Positions 15,600 through 23,813 of a stretch of 34,103 nucleotides of DNA are shown piece after piece. The DNA is from an uncultured Lachnospiraceae bacterium (GTDB taxonomy: Bacteria > Bacillota > Clostridia > Lachnospirales > Lachnospiraceae), in assembly GCA_900317825.1 (NCBI GenBank), contig ONIH01000015.1, positions 1-34,103 of the forward strand, written 5' to 3'. Each line of letters opens with the position of its first letter. The first letter of the stretch is position 1. The notes beneath the pieces are model-generated. The model had not been told where the DNA came from. It saw nothing but the letters and a program-made list of their open reading frames with translations, and searched no databases. The translations under genes and the position numbers were made by a program.

Positions 15600-16511
15600 G
15601 TGGCAAAGTACATTGTTAAAAGACTTATCATGGCAGTGATAGCATTTATCGCTGTAAGCGCCATCACTTTTTTCGTAATGAACCTGATCCCAGGCGGACC
15701 GTTCACTTCGGAGAAAGCCATGACTAAGGAAGTGATCGCGACACTTACCAAAAGGTACGGTCTCGACAAGCCGGTCGGCCAGCAGTACATCACCTACATG
15801 GGGAATTTCCTGCGTGGCGACTGGGGTGTTTCACTCAAGACACAGAGAGAGATCTGGCCTGACCTTAAGTCCAGATTCGGAGTATCAGCCCGTCTCGGTA
15901 TCTCAGCTCTTCTGATCGCTACGGTACTCGGCGTTATCTTCGGTTCTATCTCAGCTCTGACGAGAAATAAATGGCCGGACAGACTGCTTGTGGTCCTGAC
16001 CACACTCGGAACGGCTATCCCGTCGTTCGTTCTGGCTACACTGCTGATGCTTTTATTCTGCATGCAGCTGAACATTCTTCCTATCTGGGATGTCCACAAT
16101 CCGAATTTCGTACTTCCTGTCATTTCACTGGCAGTGTACCCCATGGCATATATCACAAGACTTACGAAGACATCGATGCTCGATGCGTTGAATCAGGATT
16201 ATGTCACGACAGCAAAGGCAAAGGGTGTCCCGAAGCTGAAGATCATCTTCGTCCATGCGCTCCGTAACGCACTTATCCCGGTAGTTACCTACTTAGGACC
16301 AGAAGTAGCCTACATCATCACCGGATCGATGGTAGTTGAGAGTATTTTTACAATACCTGGACTTGGTACCATGTTCGTACAGAGTATCAACAACCGTGAC
16401 TATCCTTACATCATGGCTGTAACGATTTTCCTTGCACTTCTGATGATCCTTGCGAACCTGATCACAGATATCATCTACAAGATTATCGACCCGAGAATTA
16501 CATTTGATTAA
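15600..16511 (+). CDS. oppB: Oligopeptide ABC transporter permease OppB
   Basis: It is one of two membrane channel subunits of a peptide importer. The 303 residues start MAKYIVKRLIMAVIAFIAVS, the usual first span of DppB/OppB proteins, with NLIPGGPF after it. The EAA loop that docks on the ATPases is TAKAKGVPKLKIIFVHALRN, and GSMVVESIFTIPGLG follows. About six spans are visible. The start is GTG 15600 behind AAGGAGAA. It is the first gene of oppBCDFA and ends 12 bp before oppC. Oligopeptide versus dipeptide specificity is inferred from the whole operon and is not certain. Confidence 0.92.
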   Translation: MAKYIVKRLIMAVIAFIAVSAITFFVMNLIPGGPFTSEKAMTKEVIATLTKRYGLDKPVGQQYITYMGNFLRGDWGVSLKTQREIWPDLKSRFGVSARLGISALLIATVLGVIFGSISALTRNKWPDRLLVVLTTLGTAIPSFVLATLLMLLFCMQLNILPIWDVHNPNFVLPVISLAVYPMAYITRLTKTSMLDALNQDYVTTAKAKGVPKLKIIFVHALRNALIPVVTYLGPEVAYIITGSMVVESIFTIPGLGTMFVQSINNRDYPYIMAVTIFLALLMILANLITDIIYKIIDPRITFD

Positions 16512-16523
16512 AGGAGCAAAAGA

Positions 16524-17609
16524 ATGGCAGAAGAAAAATTAAAAAAGAGAGCCTTCCTGAGCTCTCAGATCGACCTGAGCAAATTTAACGCGAAGGATTT
16601 TGACAAGGCGACAGACGAAGAGAAAAAGCAGCAGGATGTAATGGGCGAGTCTACCACATTTTTTAAAGACGGTATGAGGCGCCTCAGAAAAAATCCTCTG
16701 GCTATGGCAAGTATAGTAGTGCTTCTTATAATCATAGCGATCGCTATCGTGGCACCGCATATCTGCCCTTACTCGTATTCGACGATCATCACTGTAAACG
16801 GACGCCGTGACAAGAGCGCTACAAACCTCGCACCGATGGAGTATTCACAGCTCGAGCAGTCGTACATGGAAGAGAGCGGCGAGAAGCTTTTCCCGCATCT
16901 GTTCGGAACTGATTCGATGGGACGTGACTATTTCATCCGTGTCGTATATGGTACGAGAGTTTCACTCGTCGTAGGGATCGTCGCAGCAGTCATGGTCCTT
17001 ATCATCGGACTTATCTACGGTTCTATCGCAGGATACTTCGGAGGAACGGTCGACCTGGTCATGATGCGTATAGTCGACGTCATATATTCGCTTCCGGATA
17101 TGCTTATAATCATCCTCCTTTCCGTGGTGCTGCAACAGAGACTGACACCGCTGATCGAGGGAACCGGACTCGCGAGGCTCGGAGTAAATATGATCTCGAT
17201 GTTCATCGTGTTCGCCCTTCTTTACTGGGTAGGAATGGCAAGACTCGTCAGAGGTCAGATCCTTCAGATAAAGAATAACGAATACGTACTTGCTGCGAAG
17301 AGCATTGGTACACCTAATGGCAGAATTCTCCGTAAGCACATCATCCCGAACTGCCTGTCTATCATCATCATCACGACAGCGCTTCAGATCCCGAGTGCTA
17401 TTTTTACAGAGAGTTACCTGTCCTTCATCGGACTCGGTGTAAATATCCCTCTTACATCCCTTGGTTCACTGGCAAATGATGCCCGTGGCGCGATGCAGAC
17501 TTATCCGCTGAGACTCGTTATCCCGGCCATAGTCATTTCTCTTATCGTGCTCGCGTTCAACCTATTAGGTGACGGATTAAGAGATGCCTTCGATACGAAG
17601 CTGAACTAA
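16524..17609 (+). CDS. oppC: Oligopeptide ABC transporter permease OppC
   Basis: It is the second permease subunit, 361 residues. A cytosolic N-terminal tail of about 70 residues rich in Lys/Glu/Asp precedes the first span (MASIVVLLIIIAIAIVAP). A periplasm-like loop of about 65 residues contains HLFGTDSMGRDYF, the hallmark of OppC/DppC, and five more spans follow. The ATPase-contact EAA loop is AAKSIGTPNGRILRKHIIPN, and FTESYLSFIGLG is also typical. It is spaced 12 bp from oppB and oppD, each with its own AGGAG site. Confidence 0.93.
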   Translation: MAEEKLKKRAFLSSQIDLSKFNAKDFDKATDEEKKQQDVMGESTTFFKDGMRRLRKNPLAMASIVVLLIIIAIAIVAPHICPYSYSTIITVNGRRDKSATNLAPMEYSQLEQSYMEESGEKLFPHLFGTDSMGRDYFIRVVYGTRVSLVVGIVAAVMVLIIGLIYGSIAGYFGGTVDLVMMRIVDVIYSLPDMLIIILLSVVLQQRLTPLIEGTGLARLGVNMISMFIVFALLYWVGMARLVRGQILQIKNNEYVLAAKSIGTPNGRILRKHIIPNCLSIIIITTALQIPSAIFTESYLSFIGLGVNIPLTSLGSLANDARGAMQTYPLRLVIPAIVISLIVLAFNLLGDGLRDAFDTKLN

Positions 17610-17620
17610 AGGAGATCATT

Positions 17621-18625
17621 ATGAGCGAAGAAGAAAAGTATATATTACAGGTAAAAGATCTCCACACCAGTTTCTTTACTGATAACGGAGAAGTGCAGGC
17701 CGTAAACGGCGTGAATTTTAACCTGAAAGCCGGTGAGACCATGGGTATCGTGGGTGAGTCCGGTTCAGGTAAGTCGGTCACAGCGTATTCGATCATGCAG
17801 ATCCTCGCTGAGACAGGAAAAGTAACTCAGGGCGAGATACTTTTCAATGGAGAAAATATATTAAACTGGAACGAAAAACAGCTCGAGAAGTTCAGAGGCG
17901 AGAAAATATCTATCATCTTCCAGGATCCTATGACTTCCTTAAATCCGACTTTCACTATCGGATGGCAGCTGATAGAAGCCATAAGACTTCACACCGATAA
18001 GGATAAAAAGCAGGCGTGGGACAGAGCAGTAGAGATGCTCACCCTCGTAGGCGTAAACGAGCCAGAGGCCCGTATGAAGCAGTACCCGCATGAGCTTTCC
18101 GGTGGTATGAGACAGCGTATCATGATCGCTATGTCTTTATGCTGTGAGCCTGACGTACTTATCGCCGATGAGCCGACGACAGCTCTCGACGTTACTATCC
18201 AGGCACAGATCCTCGAGCTGATGCAGGACCTGCAGAAAAAGCTCGGAATGGCCATCATCATCGTAACCCATGACCTCGGTGTTATCGCTTCTATGTGTGA
18301 TGAGATCATGGTCATGTACGGCGGCCGTGTATGCGAGCGTGGAAGCGCTGATGATATTTTCTACAGGCCGGCACATGAGTACACGAAGGGACTCCTCCGT
18401 TCTATCCCTAGAGCGGATAATATGAAAGAGAAGCTGATCCCTATCGGCGGAACTCCTATCAACATGCTAAATCTCCCACAGGGATGCGCATTCTGTCCTA
18501 GATGCGCGAACGCCATGAAGATCTGTCTACGCAAGAAACCGGATGAGATCGTCGTAGGTGAAGGCCACAAGGCTGCATGCTTTATGAATGTAAAAGAAGC
18601 TTTTGAAGAGAAGGAGGAAGCATAA
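17621..18625 (+). CDS. oppD: Oligopeptide ABC transporter ATPase OppD
   Basis: It is a nucleotide-binding subunit of 334 residues that powers peptide import on the inner face of the membrane. Walker A is GESGSGKS (45-52), the Q-loop FQDPMTSL (100-107), the ABC signature LSGGMRQ (159-165) and Walker B with the catalytic Glu [10 protein letters not shown] (181-190); the switch His is in THDLGVI. The C-terminal oligopeptide-transporter extension holds cysteines (GCAFCPRC, then KIC and AACF) in the pattern that binds a 4Fe-4S cluster in characterised relatives. The stop and the oppF start share one base (TAATG). Confidence 0.94.
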   Translation: MSEEEKYILQVKDLHTSFFTDNGEVQAVNGVNFNLKAGETMGIVGESGSGKSVTAYSIMQILAETGKVTQGEILFNGENILNWNEKQLEKFRGEKISIIFQDPMTSLNPTFTIGWQLIEAIRLHTDKDKKQAWDRAVEMLTLVGVNEPEARMKQYPHELSGGMRQRIMIAMSLCCEPDVLIADEPTTALDVTIQAQILELMQDLQKKLGMAIIIVTHDLGVIASMCDEIMVMYGGRVCERGSADDIFYRPAHEYTKGLLRSIPRADNMKEKLIPIGGTPINMLNLPQGCAFCPRCANAMKICLRKKPDEIVVGEGHKAACFMNVKEAFEEKEEA

Positions 18626-19665
18626 TGGCAGAAGAGAAAAACCTCGTCGAGGTAAGCCACTTAAAGCAGTATTTTCCTGTTTCCCAGGGCTTCCACAAAG
18701 TGCCTTTAAAGGCTGTAGACGACGTATCATTTACTATAAGGCCGGGCGAGACCTTAGGCCTCGTAGGAGAGTCTGGCTGCGGAAAGACTACCGTAGGACG
18801 TTCACTTTTACGTCTGTATGAGCCGACTGCCGGACGTATCGTATTCGACGGTGACGTGCTTTTTGACAGTGGTGAGCAGTATGACGCCAACGGAGAAGTC
18901 ATCCGTGACGAGAACGGCAAGCCGGTCATAAAGAACCCGGTAAAGAAGAAAATGCTTCCTTACCGTAAAAAAATGCAGATGGTTTTCCAGGACCCGTATT
19001 CATCGCTTGATCCTCGTATGACTGTCGAGGATATAATCGGTGAACCTCTGGACACTCATCACCTGTACAAAAATAAAAAAGAGCGCCGTGAGAAGATCCT
19101 CGCTCTGATGGACACTGTAGGTCTTAACGCTGAGCACGCCATGAGATACGCTCATGAGTTCTCAGGCGGACAGAGACAGCGTATCGGAATAGCCAGAGCC
19201 CTTGCCGTAAATCCACAGTTTATCGTCTGCGATGAGCCGGTATCTGCTCTTGATGTGTCTATTCAGGCACAGGTCATCAATATGTTCGAGGAGCTTCAGG
19301 AAAAGCTGGGTCTTGCCTATCTTTTCATAGCTCACGACTTACTTGTAGTACATCACATATCTGACCGTATAGCGGTCATGTATTTAGGACATATAATGGA
19401 GATAGCTGATGCGGACGAGTTGAATGACAACCCGATCCATCCGTATACACTTTCTCTTTTATCAGCTGTTCCTATCCCTGATCCGGAGACAGCACGTCAC
19501 AGCCACCGTATCGTTTTAGAGGGCGATGTTCCTTCACCTCTTAAAATGCCTACCGGCTGCCCGTTCCGTACCAGATGCAGATATGCGACAGAGCAGTGTG
19601 CAGCACAGCGTCCTATCCTCACAGACAGAGGAAATGGTCACATGGTTGCCTGCTTCAATAAATAA
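18625..19665 (+). CDS. oppF: Oligopeptide ABC transporter ATPase OppF
   Basis: It is the second nucleotide-binding subunit, 346 residues. Walker A is GESGCGKT (48-55), the Q-loop [10 protein letters not shown] (121-130), the signature FSGGQRQ (179-185) and Walker [10 protein letters not shown] (202-210). Between strands of the ATP domain (about 80-110) is a charged insert, [19 protein letters not shown], longer than in the E. coli protein and similar to those in other clostridial OppF proteins. The C-terminus has four cysteines ([15 protein letters not shown]), again a likely iron-sulphur site. It forms the heterodimer with OppD. Confidence 0.94.
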   Translation: MAEEKNLVEVSHLKQYFPVSQGFHKVPLKAVDDVSFTIRPGETLGLVGESGCGKTTVGRSLLRLYEPTAGRIVFDGDVLFDSGEQYDANGEVIRDENGKPVIKNPVKKKMLPYRKKMQMVFQDPYSSLDPRMTVEDIIGEPLDTHHLYKNKKERREKILALMDTVGLNAEHAMRYAHEFSGGQRQRIGIARALAVNPQFIVCDEPVSALDVSIQAQVINMFEELQEKLGLAYLFIAHDLLVVHHISDRIAVMYLGHIMEIADADELNDNPIHPYTLSLLSAVPIPDPETARHSHRIVLEGDVPSPLKMPTGCPFRTRCRYATEQCAAQRPILTDRGNGHMVACFNK

Positions 19666-19730
19666 AGAGGAGACATCCGCTCCGGCGGTTCTCAATATAT
19701 TATTTATCTACTTTTTTAAGGAGGAACCTT

Positions 19731-21455
19731 ATGAAGAAAAAGTTACTTGCATTGGTGCTTGCATCAGCTATGGCTTTAGGCCTTGCAGCATGCGGAAGCA
19801 CAAACAAGGGCGGCAGCTCAGCAAGCGGCTCAGCTAAGAGCACTAAAGCTACCACCCAGAACCACGATACTGACGTTTTAAACCTCAATATCGCATCTGA
19901 GCCACAGTCTATCGACCCGGCTCTTAGCACCGCTGCTGATGGTGGAATCCTTATCGTAAACTCTTTCGCAGGGCTTTACACTTATGATTCTGACCAGAAG
20001 CTTACACCTGATGTCGCAGACGGTATGCCGCAGGTATCAGATGACAAGACAGAGTACACGATCAAGCTGAAGAAGACCAAGTGGTCGAACGGTGAGCCTC
20101 TGACTGCGAACGATTTCGTATATTCATGGAACCGTGTTATCGATAAGAAGACAGCTTCAGGATATGCTTATCTTTTCGATATAATCGCTCGTAAGGGTGA
20201 CAAGCTTGATGTAGAAGCTACAGATGACTACACTCTGAAGATCAAGCTGACAAACCCATGCCCTTACTTCAATGATCTTCTTGCATTCCCTACTTTCTTC
20301 CCTGTATACCAGAAAGAGGTAGACGCTTCTGTTACAGACAAGGTACCGGCTGGTACATGGTCACAGGAAGCTGGATTCGTTTCAAATGGTGCTTATACTC
20401 TTAAAGAGTGGAAGCATGATGAGTCTATGGTTTATGTAAAGAACCCTAACTACTACAATGCAGATAAGGTAAAGATCAAAGAGCTTCACTTCATGCTCTC
20501 AGCTCAGGATACTACTACTTATGCCGCTTATAACAAAGGCGACCTCGACTTCATCGATACAGTTCCTAACGATGAGATCAAGACTGTAAAGGACAACCCT
20601 GAGTTCAACATAATGGATAACCTTGGAACCTACTACATCGCTTTCAACGTAAACGCTGATATCTTCAAGAACATGTCAGAGCAGCAGGCCAAGGACTTCA
20701 GACATGCCATCTGCCTTCTTATCGACAGACAGTACATCATCGATACTGTAGGTCAGACAGGGCAGGTTGCTGCTGACTCATTCATTCCTGCAGGTATGAG
20801 CGATGGTAACGGCGGCGAGTTCAAGAACAAGAGCTACTATGATGCTACAAAGACCGGTCAGGATTCTGTAGAAGAGGCTAAGAAGCTTCTCGAGGGATGC
20901 GGCTACAAGTTCACTGACAACGGCGACGGCACATACAAGTGCGATCCGGCTATCTCATTCCAGTATGTATTAAATGACGATTCAGGACACAAGAAGATTG
21001 CAGAGTCCATCCAGCAGGATCTCTCAGCTCTTGGAATCGACATGCAGATCCAGACAGAGGACTGGAAGGTTCTCATCGCTGACCGTCAGAAGGGCAATTT
21101 CACTTTCGCCCGTGAGGGATGGCTCGCTGACTACAACGACCCTATCAACATGCTCGAGATGTTCGCCACAGATTCAGGCAACAACGACTGCCAGTTCGGC
21201 CGTGATATGGACAAGCATTCTTCAGCTCCTCAGAACTGGGCTGACTATGATAAGCTCATCAAACAGATCAGAACTTCTACTGACTTCGCATCACGTGTTG
21301 ATCTGATGCATCAGGCAGAGGATATGCTGATGGATACCTGGGCAGTTATCCCTATCTACTACTATAACGATATCTACATGGTTAAGGGCAACGTCAAGGG
21401 AATCTACGGCACAGTATACGGCATGAAGTACTTCATGTACGCTACAAAGTCATGA
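19731..21455 (+). CDS. oppA: Oligopeptide-binding lipoprotein OppA
   Basis: It captures peptides outside the cell and hands them to OppBC. The 574-residue chain has a lipoprotein signal (MKKKLLALVLASAMALGLAA) with the lipidated Cys at 21, a Ser/Gly/Thr linker, then a family 5 solute-binding fold with LNIASEPQSIDPAL near the N-terminus and GAYTLKEWKHDESM in the middle. The strong AAGGAGG site and the last position in the operon fit high-level expression. The 65-bp gap from oppF holds no terminator, so it is co-transcribed. A strong terminator follows. Confidence 0.93.
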   Translation: MKKKLLALVLASAMALGLAACGSTNKGGSSASGSAKSTKATTQNHDTDVLNLNIASEPQSIDPALSTAADGGILIVNSFAGLYTYDSDQKLTPDVADGMPQVSDDKTEYTIKLKKTKWSNGEPLTANDFVYSWNRVIDKKTASGYAYLFDIIARKGDKLDVEATDDYTLKIKLTNPCPYFNDLLAFPTFFPVYQKEVDASVTDKVPAGTWSQEAGFVSNGAYTLKEWKHDESMVYVKNPNYYNADKVKIKELHFMLSAQDTTTYAAYNKGDLDFIDTVPNDEIKTVKDNPEFNIMDNLGTYYIAFNVNADIFKNMSEQQAKDFRHAICLLIDRQYIIDTVGQTGQVAADSFIPAGMSDGNGGEFKNKSYYDATKTGQDSVEEAKKLLEGCGYKFTDNGDGTYKCDPAISFQYVLNDDSGHKKIAESIQQDLSALGIDMQIQTEDWKVLIADRQKGNFTFAREGWLADYNDPINMLEMFATDSGNNDCQFGRDMDKHSSAPQNWADYDKLIKQIRTSTDFASRVDLMHQAEDMLMDTWAVIPIYYYNDIYMVKGNVKGIYGTVYGMKYFMYATKS

Positions 21456-21481
21456 TGACAGCATAATGATGTAACACCCAG

Positions 21482-21513
21482 CCGGGCGCCTTCGGGCGCC
21501 CGGTTTTCTTTTA
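21482..21513 (+). terminator. Rho-independent terminator after oppA
   Basis: CCGGGCGCC (21482-21490), a TTCG tetraloop, GGCGCCCGG (21495-21503), then TTTTCTTTT. It is a very strong terminator closing the opp operon. Confidence 0.93.
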
Positions 21514-21542
21514 TTGCAGGAAACCGCAATAGAGTGTATTAT
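21514..21542 (+). promoter_or_regulatory. Orphan promoter-like sequence
   Basis: TTGCAG (21514-21519), 17 nt, TATTAT (21537-21542) right after the opp terminator. No convincing gene follows on this strand before the antisense tRNA genes, so it may be chance or drive a short RNA. Confidence 0.25.
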
Positions 21543-21635
21543 GGTCTTGAAAAAATTTTAAGAAGAAAGGCTCTGTATGTCTTCGAGGATTTATAAATTC
21601 GGCGCTATCAGGTGGATCGGTATGTGTTCTATTAT

Positions 21636-21668
21636 AAAAAAAAATCCGGAATCTTTTCAGATTCCGGA
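21636..21668 (-). terminator. Terminator of the tRNA operon
   Basis: On the minus strand TCCGGAATC (21668-21660) pairs with GATTCCGGA (21653-21645), followed by a run of T (A-run 21636-21644 on the plus strand). It lies just past the last tRNA. Confidence 0.88.
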
Positions 21669-21676
21669 AAAAATCG

Positions 21677-21750
21677 CGTGCCCGAGAGGATTCGAACCCC
21701 CGACACCTTGGTCCGTAGCCAAGTGCTCTATCCAGCTGAGCTACGAGCAC
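21677..21750 (-). tRNA. tRNA-Arg (ACG)
   Basis: A 74-nt cloverleaf with acceptor GTGCTCG/CGGGCAC, anticodon stem CTTGG/CCAAG and loop CTACGGA (anticodon ACG, read as ICG after deamination), and T-arm GGGGGTTCGAATCCTC. CCA is not encoded. It is the last gene of the tRNA operon. Confidence 0.95.
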
Positions 21751-21815
21751 ACACATGACCGATTGTGGTCTTTACAACTTTCATTATTATAGCACAGTTG
21801 AAACAACTATGCAAA

Positions 21816-21899
21816 TGCCGGCGACCGGGATCGAACCGGTACGATGTCACCACCACAGGATTTTAAGTCCTGCGCGTCTGCCAGTTCCGCCACGCCGGC
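21816..21899 (-). tRNA. tRNA-Leu (TAA)
   Basis: An 84-nt class II tRNA with acceptor GCCGGCG/CGCCGGC, anticodon stem CAGGA/TCCTG with loop CTTAAAA (anticodon TAA), a long variable arm, and T-loop GGTTCGATCC. CCA is not encoded. Confidence 0.95.
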
Positions 21900-21928
21900 C
21901 CCTTGTCACGAGCAAAGCTCTGGCAAAA

Positions 21929-22002
21929 CGACCTGAGAGGGGTTCGAACCCTCGACCTCCGCCGTGACAGGGCGGCGCTCTAACCAACTGAGCCACCAGG
22001 CC
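21929..22002 (-). tRNA. tRNA-Asp (GTC)
   Basis: A 74-nt cloverleaf with acceptor GGCCTGG/TCAGGTC (two G-T pairs), anticodon stem CCGCC/GGCGG with loop CTGTCAC (anticodon GTC), and T-arm GAGGGTTCGAACCCCTC. The discriminator is G and CCA is not encoded. Confidence 0.95.
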
Positions 22003-22136
22003 TCGTCGATGCAAGCTCCACTTCTTCGTGCCTGTCTTGAAAAACAGACAGGCACAAGATACGTTCCTCTGCATCTCCTCTCCCCAAAAAGCAGGCTTTT
22101 TGGGGACCCCGAAACAGGTTCTGACGAACCTGTAAA
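22003..22136. repeat. 134-nt hairpin-rich spacer inside the tRNA operon
   Basis: Three successive inverted repeats are present: GTGCCTGTCT (22028-22037) with AGACAGGCAC (22046-22055); CCCCAAAAA (22082-22090) with TTTTTGGGG (22097-22105); ACAGGTTC (22114-22121) with GAACCTGT (22126-22133). They lie between the Asp and CAU tRNA genes and are part of the precursor transcript. None has the T-run expected of a terminator. Confidence 0.65.
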
Positions 22137-22210
22137 TGGATCCTCGGGGACTCGAACCCAGGACCGACCGGTTATGAGCCGGTTGCTCTAACCAACTGAG
22201 CTAAGGATCC
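22137..22210 (-). tRNA. tRNA with anticodon CAT (probably Ile2; could be elongator Met)
   Basis: A 74-nt cloverleaf with acceptor GGATCCT/AGGATCC, anticodon stem ACCGG/CCGGT with loop CTCATAA, and T-arm TGGGTTCGAGTCCC. It lacks the initiator features (three G-C pairs above the anticodon, unpaired position 1). The acceptor and loop look more like the Firmicutes Ile2 tRNA whose C34 is converted to lysidine by TilS than like the elongator Met, but this is judged by memory of typical sequences. Confidence 0.9.
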
Positions 22211-22215
22211 CTAGA

Positions 22216-22287
22216 TGACTCCGACGGGAATTGAACCCGTGTTACCGCCGTGAAAGGGCGATGTCTTAACCGCTTGACCACGGAGCC
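22216..22287 (-). tRNA. tRNA-Glu (TTC)
   Basis: A 72-nt cloverleaf with acceptor GGCTCCG/CGGAGTC (one G-T pair), anticodon stem and loop CGCC-CTTTCAC-GGCG (anticodon TTC), and T-arm ACGGGTTCAATTCCCGT. It is the first gene of the operon; CCA is not encoded. Confidence 0.95.
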
Positions 22288-22321
22288 TTTTTTAAATCGC
22301 CCTCAAATCGGCGACTAAAAT

Positions 22322-22350
22322 ATAATACCATAATGATACGAGGAATGCAA
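22322..22350 (-). promoter_or_regulatory. Promoter of the tRNA operon
   Basis: On the minus strand TTGCAT (22350-22345), 17 nt, TATTAT (22327-22322). The start would fall near 22315, about 28 nt before tRNA-Glu. It drives Glu, CAU, Asp, Leu and Arg tRNAs. Confidence 0.7.
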
Positions 22351-22367
22351 GCATTTTTTTTGAAAAG

Positions 22368-23806
22368 ATGAAAAAGAACGTTACTATTCACGGCAGGCTT
22401 CTGTGGGGGTTCACGACGGACGCACTTGTGCGGACGTTTGAATACCCACAGAAGCCTGCCTGTGAAGCAGGCACCTCCCCAGCAACCGCAGACTTTTAGC
22501 ATCGAAGATGCGGCAAACGCGCGTAAGCGCGGTTGGTCTGCGGTTTTTCACTGGCGGGCTGTGGCGGAAGCGCAAAAAACAGTGGTACGGCCAGTGGTAA
22601 TGCCGGAAGAGATGTAAAGACGATAAAGCTGCTGAATGGAAAAGCGGAGATCGCCGGGCAGCTGAAAACATTGGCACAGGCCTATGAAAAGGAGACCGGA
22701 GTAAAGGTAGAGGTCGAGACGCCGGAAAGCGGAACTGACTTCAGGCATTGCTGAAGGCCTGTTATCTGGCAGATACGATGCCGGACATTTTTGTCTGTGA
22801 GGGAAATTCATTCGAGAACTGGGCCGGACTGCTGGCAGATATGAGCGATCAGAAGTGGGCTTCGAACACAGACAGTGCTTATGTAGATGATACCTATGGG
22901 ACCATAGGATTTCCGTATGCTACTGAGGCTATCGGGATGACTTATAACGCAGATATTCTTAAAAAAGCGGGAATAGATGCATCGAAGCTTACGAGCCCTG
23001 AGGCTTATCAGAAGGCCTTTGAAACGCTGAACTCTAAAAAGAGTGAGCTGGGACTTACAGCAGTCGTAGGTTACTGCGCAGAGCAGAAGAACCTCGGCTG
23101 GTCTACGGGAAACCACCTCTTCGGTGTCTACCTCGATGAGGGACTGAAGCGTGATGATACATCTATCATTGATGAATTAAACGATGGCGGAAAGTACGAT
23201 GAGAAGAGACTGAAGGAGTACGCTGATTTTGTCGGGATGCTGAATAAATACTCAGATCCGGCGCTCCTTACCAAAGGAACCTACGAACAGCAGGTCAGAG
23301 GCTTTGCTTCCGGCAAATACGCCTTTGTGACGCAGGGATCGTGGATCGGAGCCCTGATGACAGGCGAATATAAGGATGACTATAAAAAAGGCGGTAATTT
23401 TACCGTGGGAATGGCACCATATGCCTTCGAAAAAGGCCAGGATACTATCCTTACTTCGCCTCCGTCATGGTGGGCTGTGCTAAAAGAAGGAAATAAAGAC
23501 GCTGCTGAAGCATTTTTACAGTGTTGCTCTGAGGACGAAGCTCAGAAGATATTTGTGGAGCAGGCAGGACTCGTAAGCCCGTTCAAGGACTGCAAGTATG
23601 TCGCAGACGACCCATTCGCGCAGACGATGACTGACTACATCCAGGCGGGAAAGACATCGAACTGGCACTGGCAGAACACAAAGGAAGGCCTCGGACTGAA
23701 TGTAGTTTCACCTGTCTACCTCGAGTATGCTGAGGGAAAGCTCGACGCAAACGGTTTTGCCAAGCAGATGGAAAAAGTCACAAGTGATTTTTACAAGGTA
23801 AAGTGA
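22368..23806 (+). pseudogene. Solute-binding lipoprotein of a sugar-type ABC transporter, disrupted
   Basis: The remains of a family 1 extracellular solute-binding protein. A start MKKNVTI is at 22368. The lipobox FSLAGCGG and mature N-terminus (ending ETGVKVEVETPESGTD) run in the same frame from 22533 to 22754, and the rest (ALLKACYLADTMPDIFVCEG onward) runs in another frame to TGA 23806. Two lesions are visible: palindromic element B lies between MKKNVTI and the lipobox and brings in-frame stops at about 22497 and 22524; and a one-base loss near 22740 shifts the frame, with a stop at 22752. The long downstream frame is otherwise clean, which suggests recent inactivation or a sequencing slip for the second lesion. 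No permease or ATPase genes are adjacent. A chemoreceptor follows 7 bp later. Confidence 0.8.
22392..22545. repeat. Palindromic element B, inside the solute-binding protein gene
   Basis: GGCAGGCTTCTGTGGG (22392-22407) pairs perfectly with CCCACAGAAGCCTGCC (22445-22460); the tip holds CGCAC/GTGCG and the motif CGGACGC (22417-22423). A second part is closed by AACCGCAGAC (22484-22493) with GTCTGCGGTT (22536-22545) and encloses two small hairpins, CATC-GAA-GATG (22500-22510) and CGCGC-GTAA-GCGCG (22518-22531, approximate pairing). GCAGGC (22467-22472) can also pair with the end of the first stem. It sits in the signal-peptide region of the lipoprotein gene. Confidence 0.75.
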
Positions 23807-23813
23807 GGCTGTC

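Noticed and set aside
21577-21792. Plus-strand frame of 71 codons after oppA
   Set aside because: It runs through the tRNA terminator and antisense across tRNA-Arg; the upstream promoter-like sequence alone is not enough to call a gene.
22392-22545. SRP RNA, 6S RNA or a known riboswitch
   Set aside because: Considered because of the long GC-rich hairpins, but the SRP tetraloop and GGAAGC-type core are absent, and the element overlaps a coding region.
22426-22617. Plus-strand frame of 63 codons beside the broken lipoprotein gene
   Set aside because: It lies in the hairpins of element B and in the wrong frame of the lipoprotein; no protein features.
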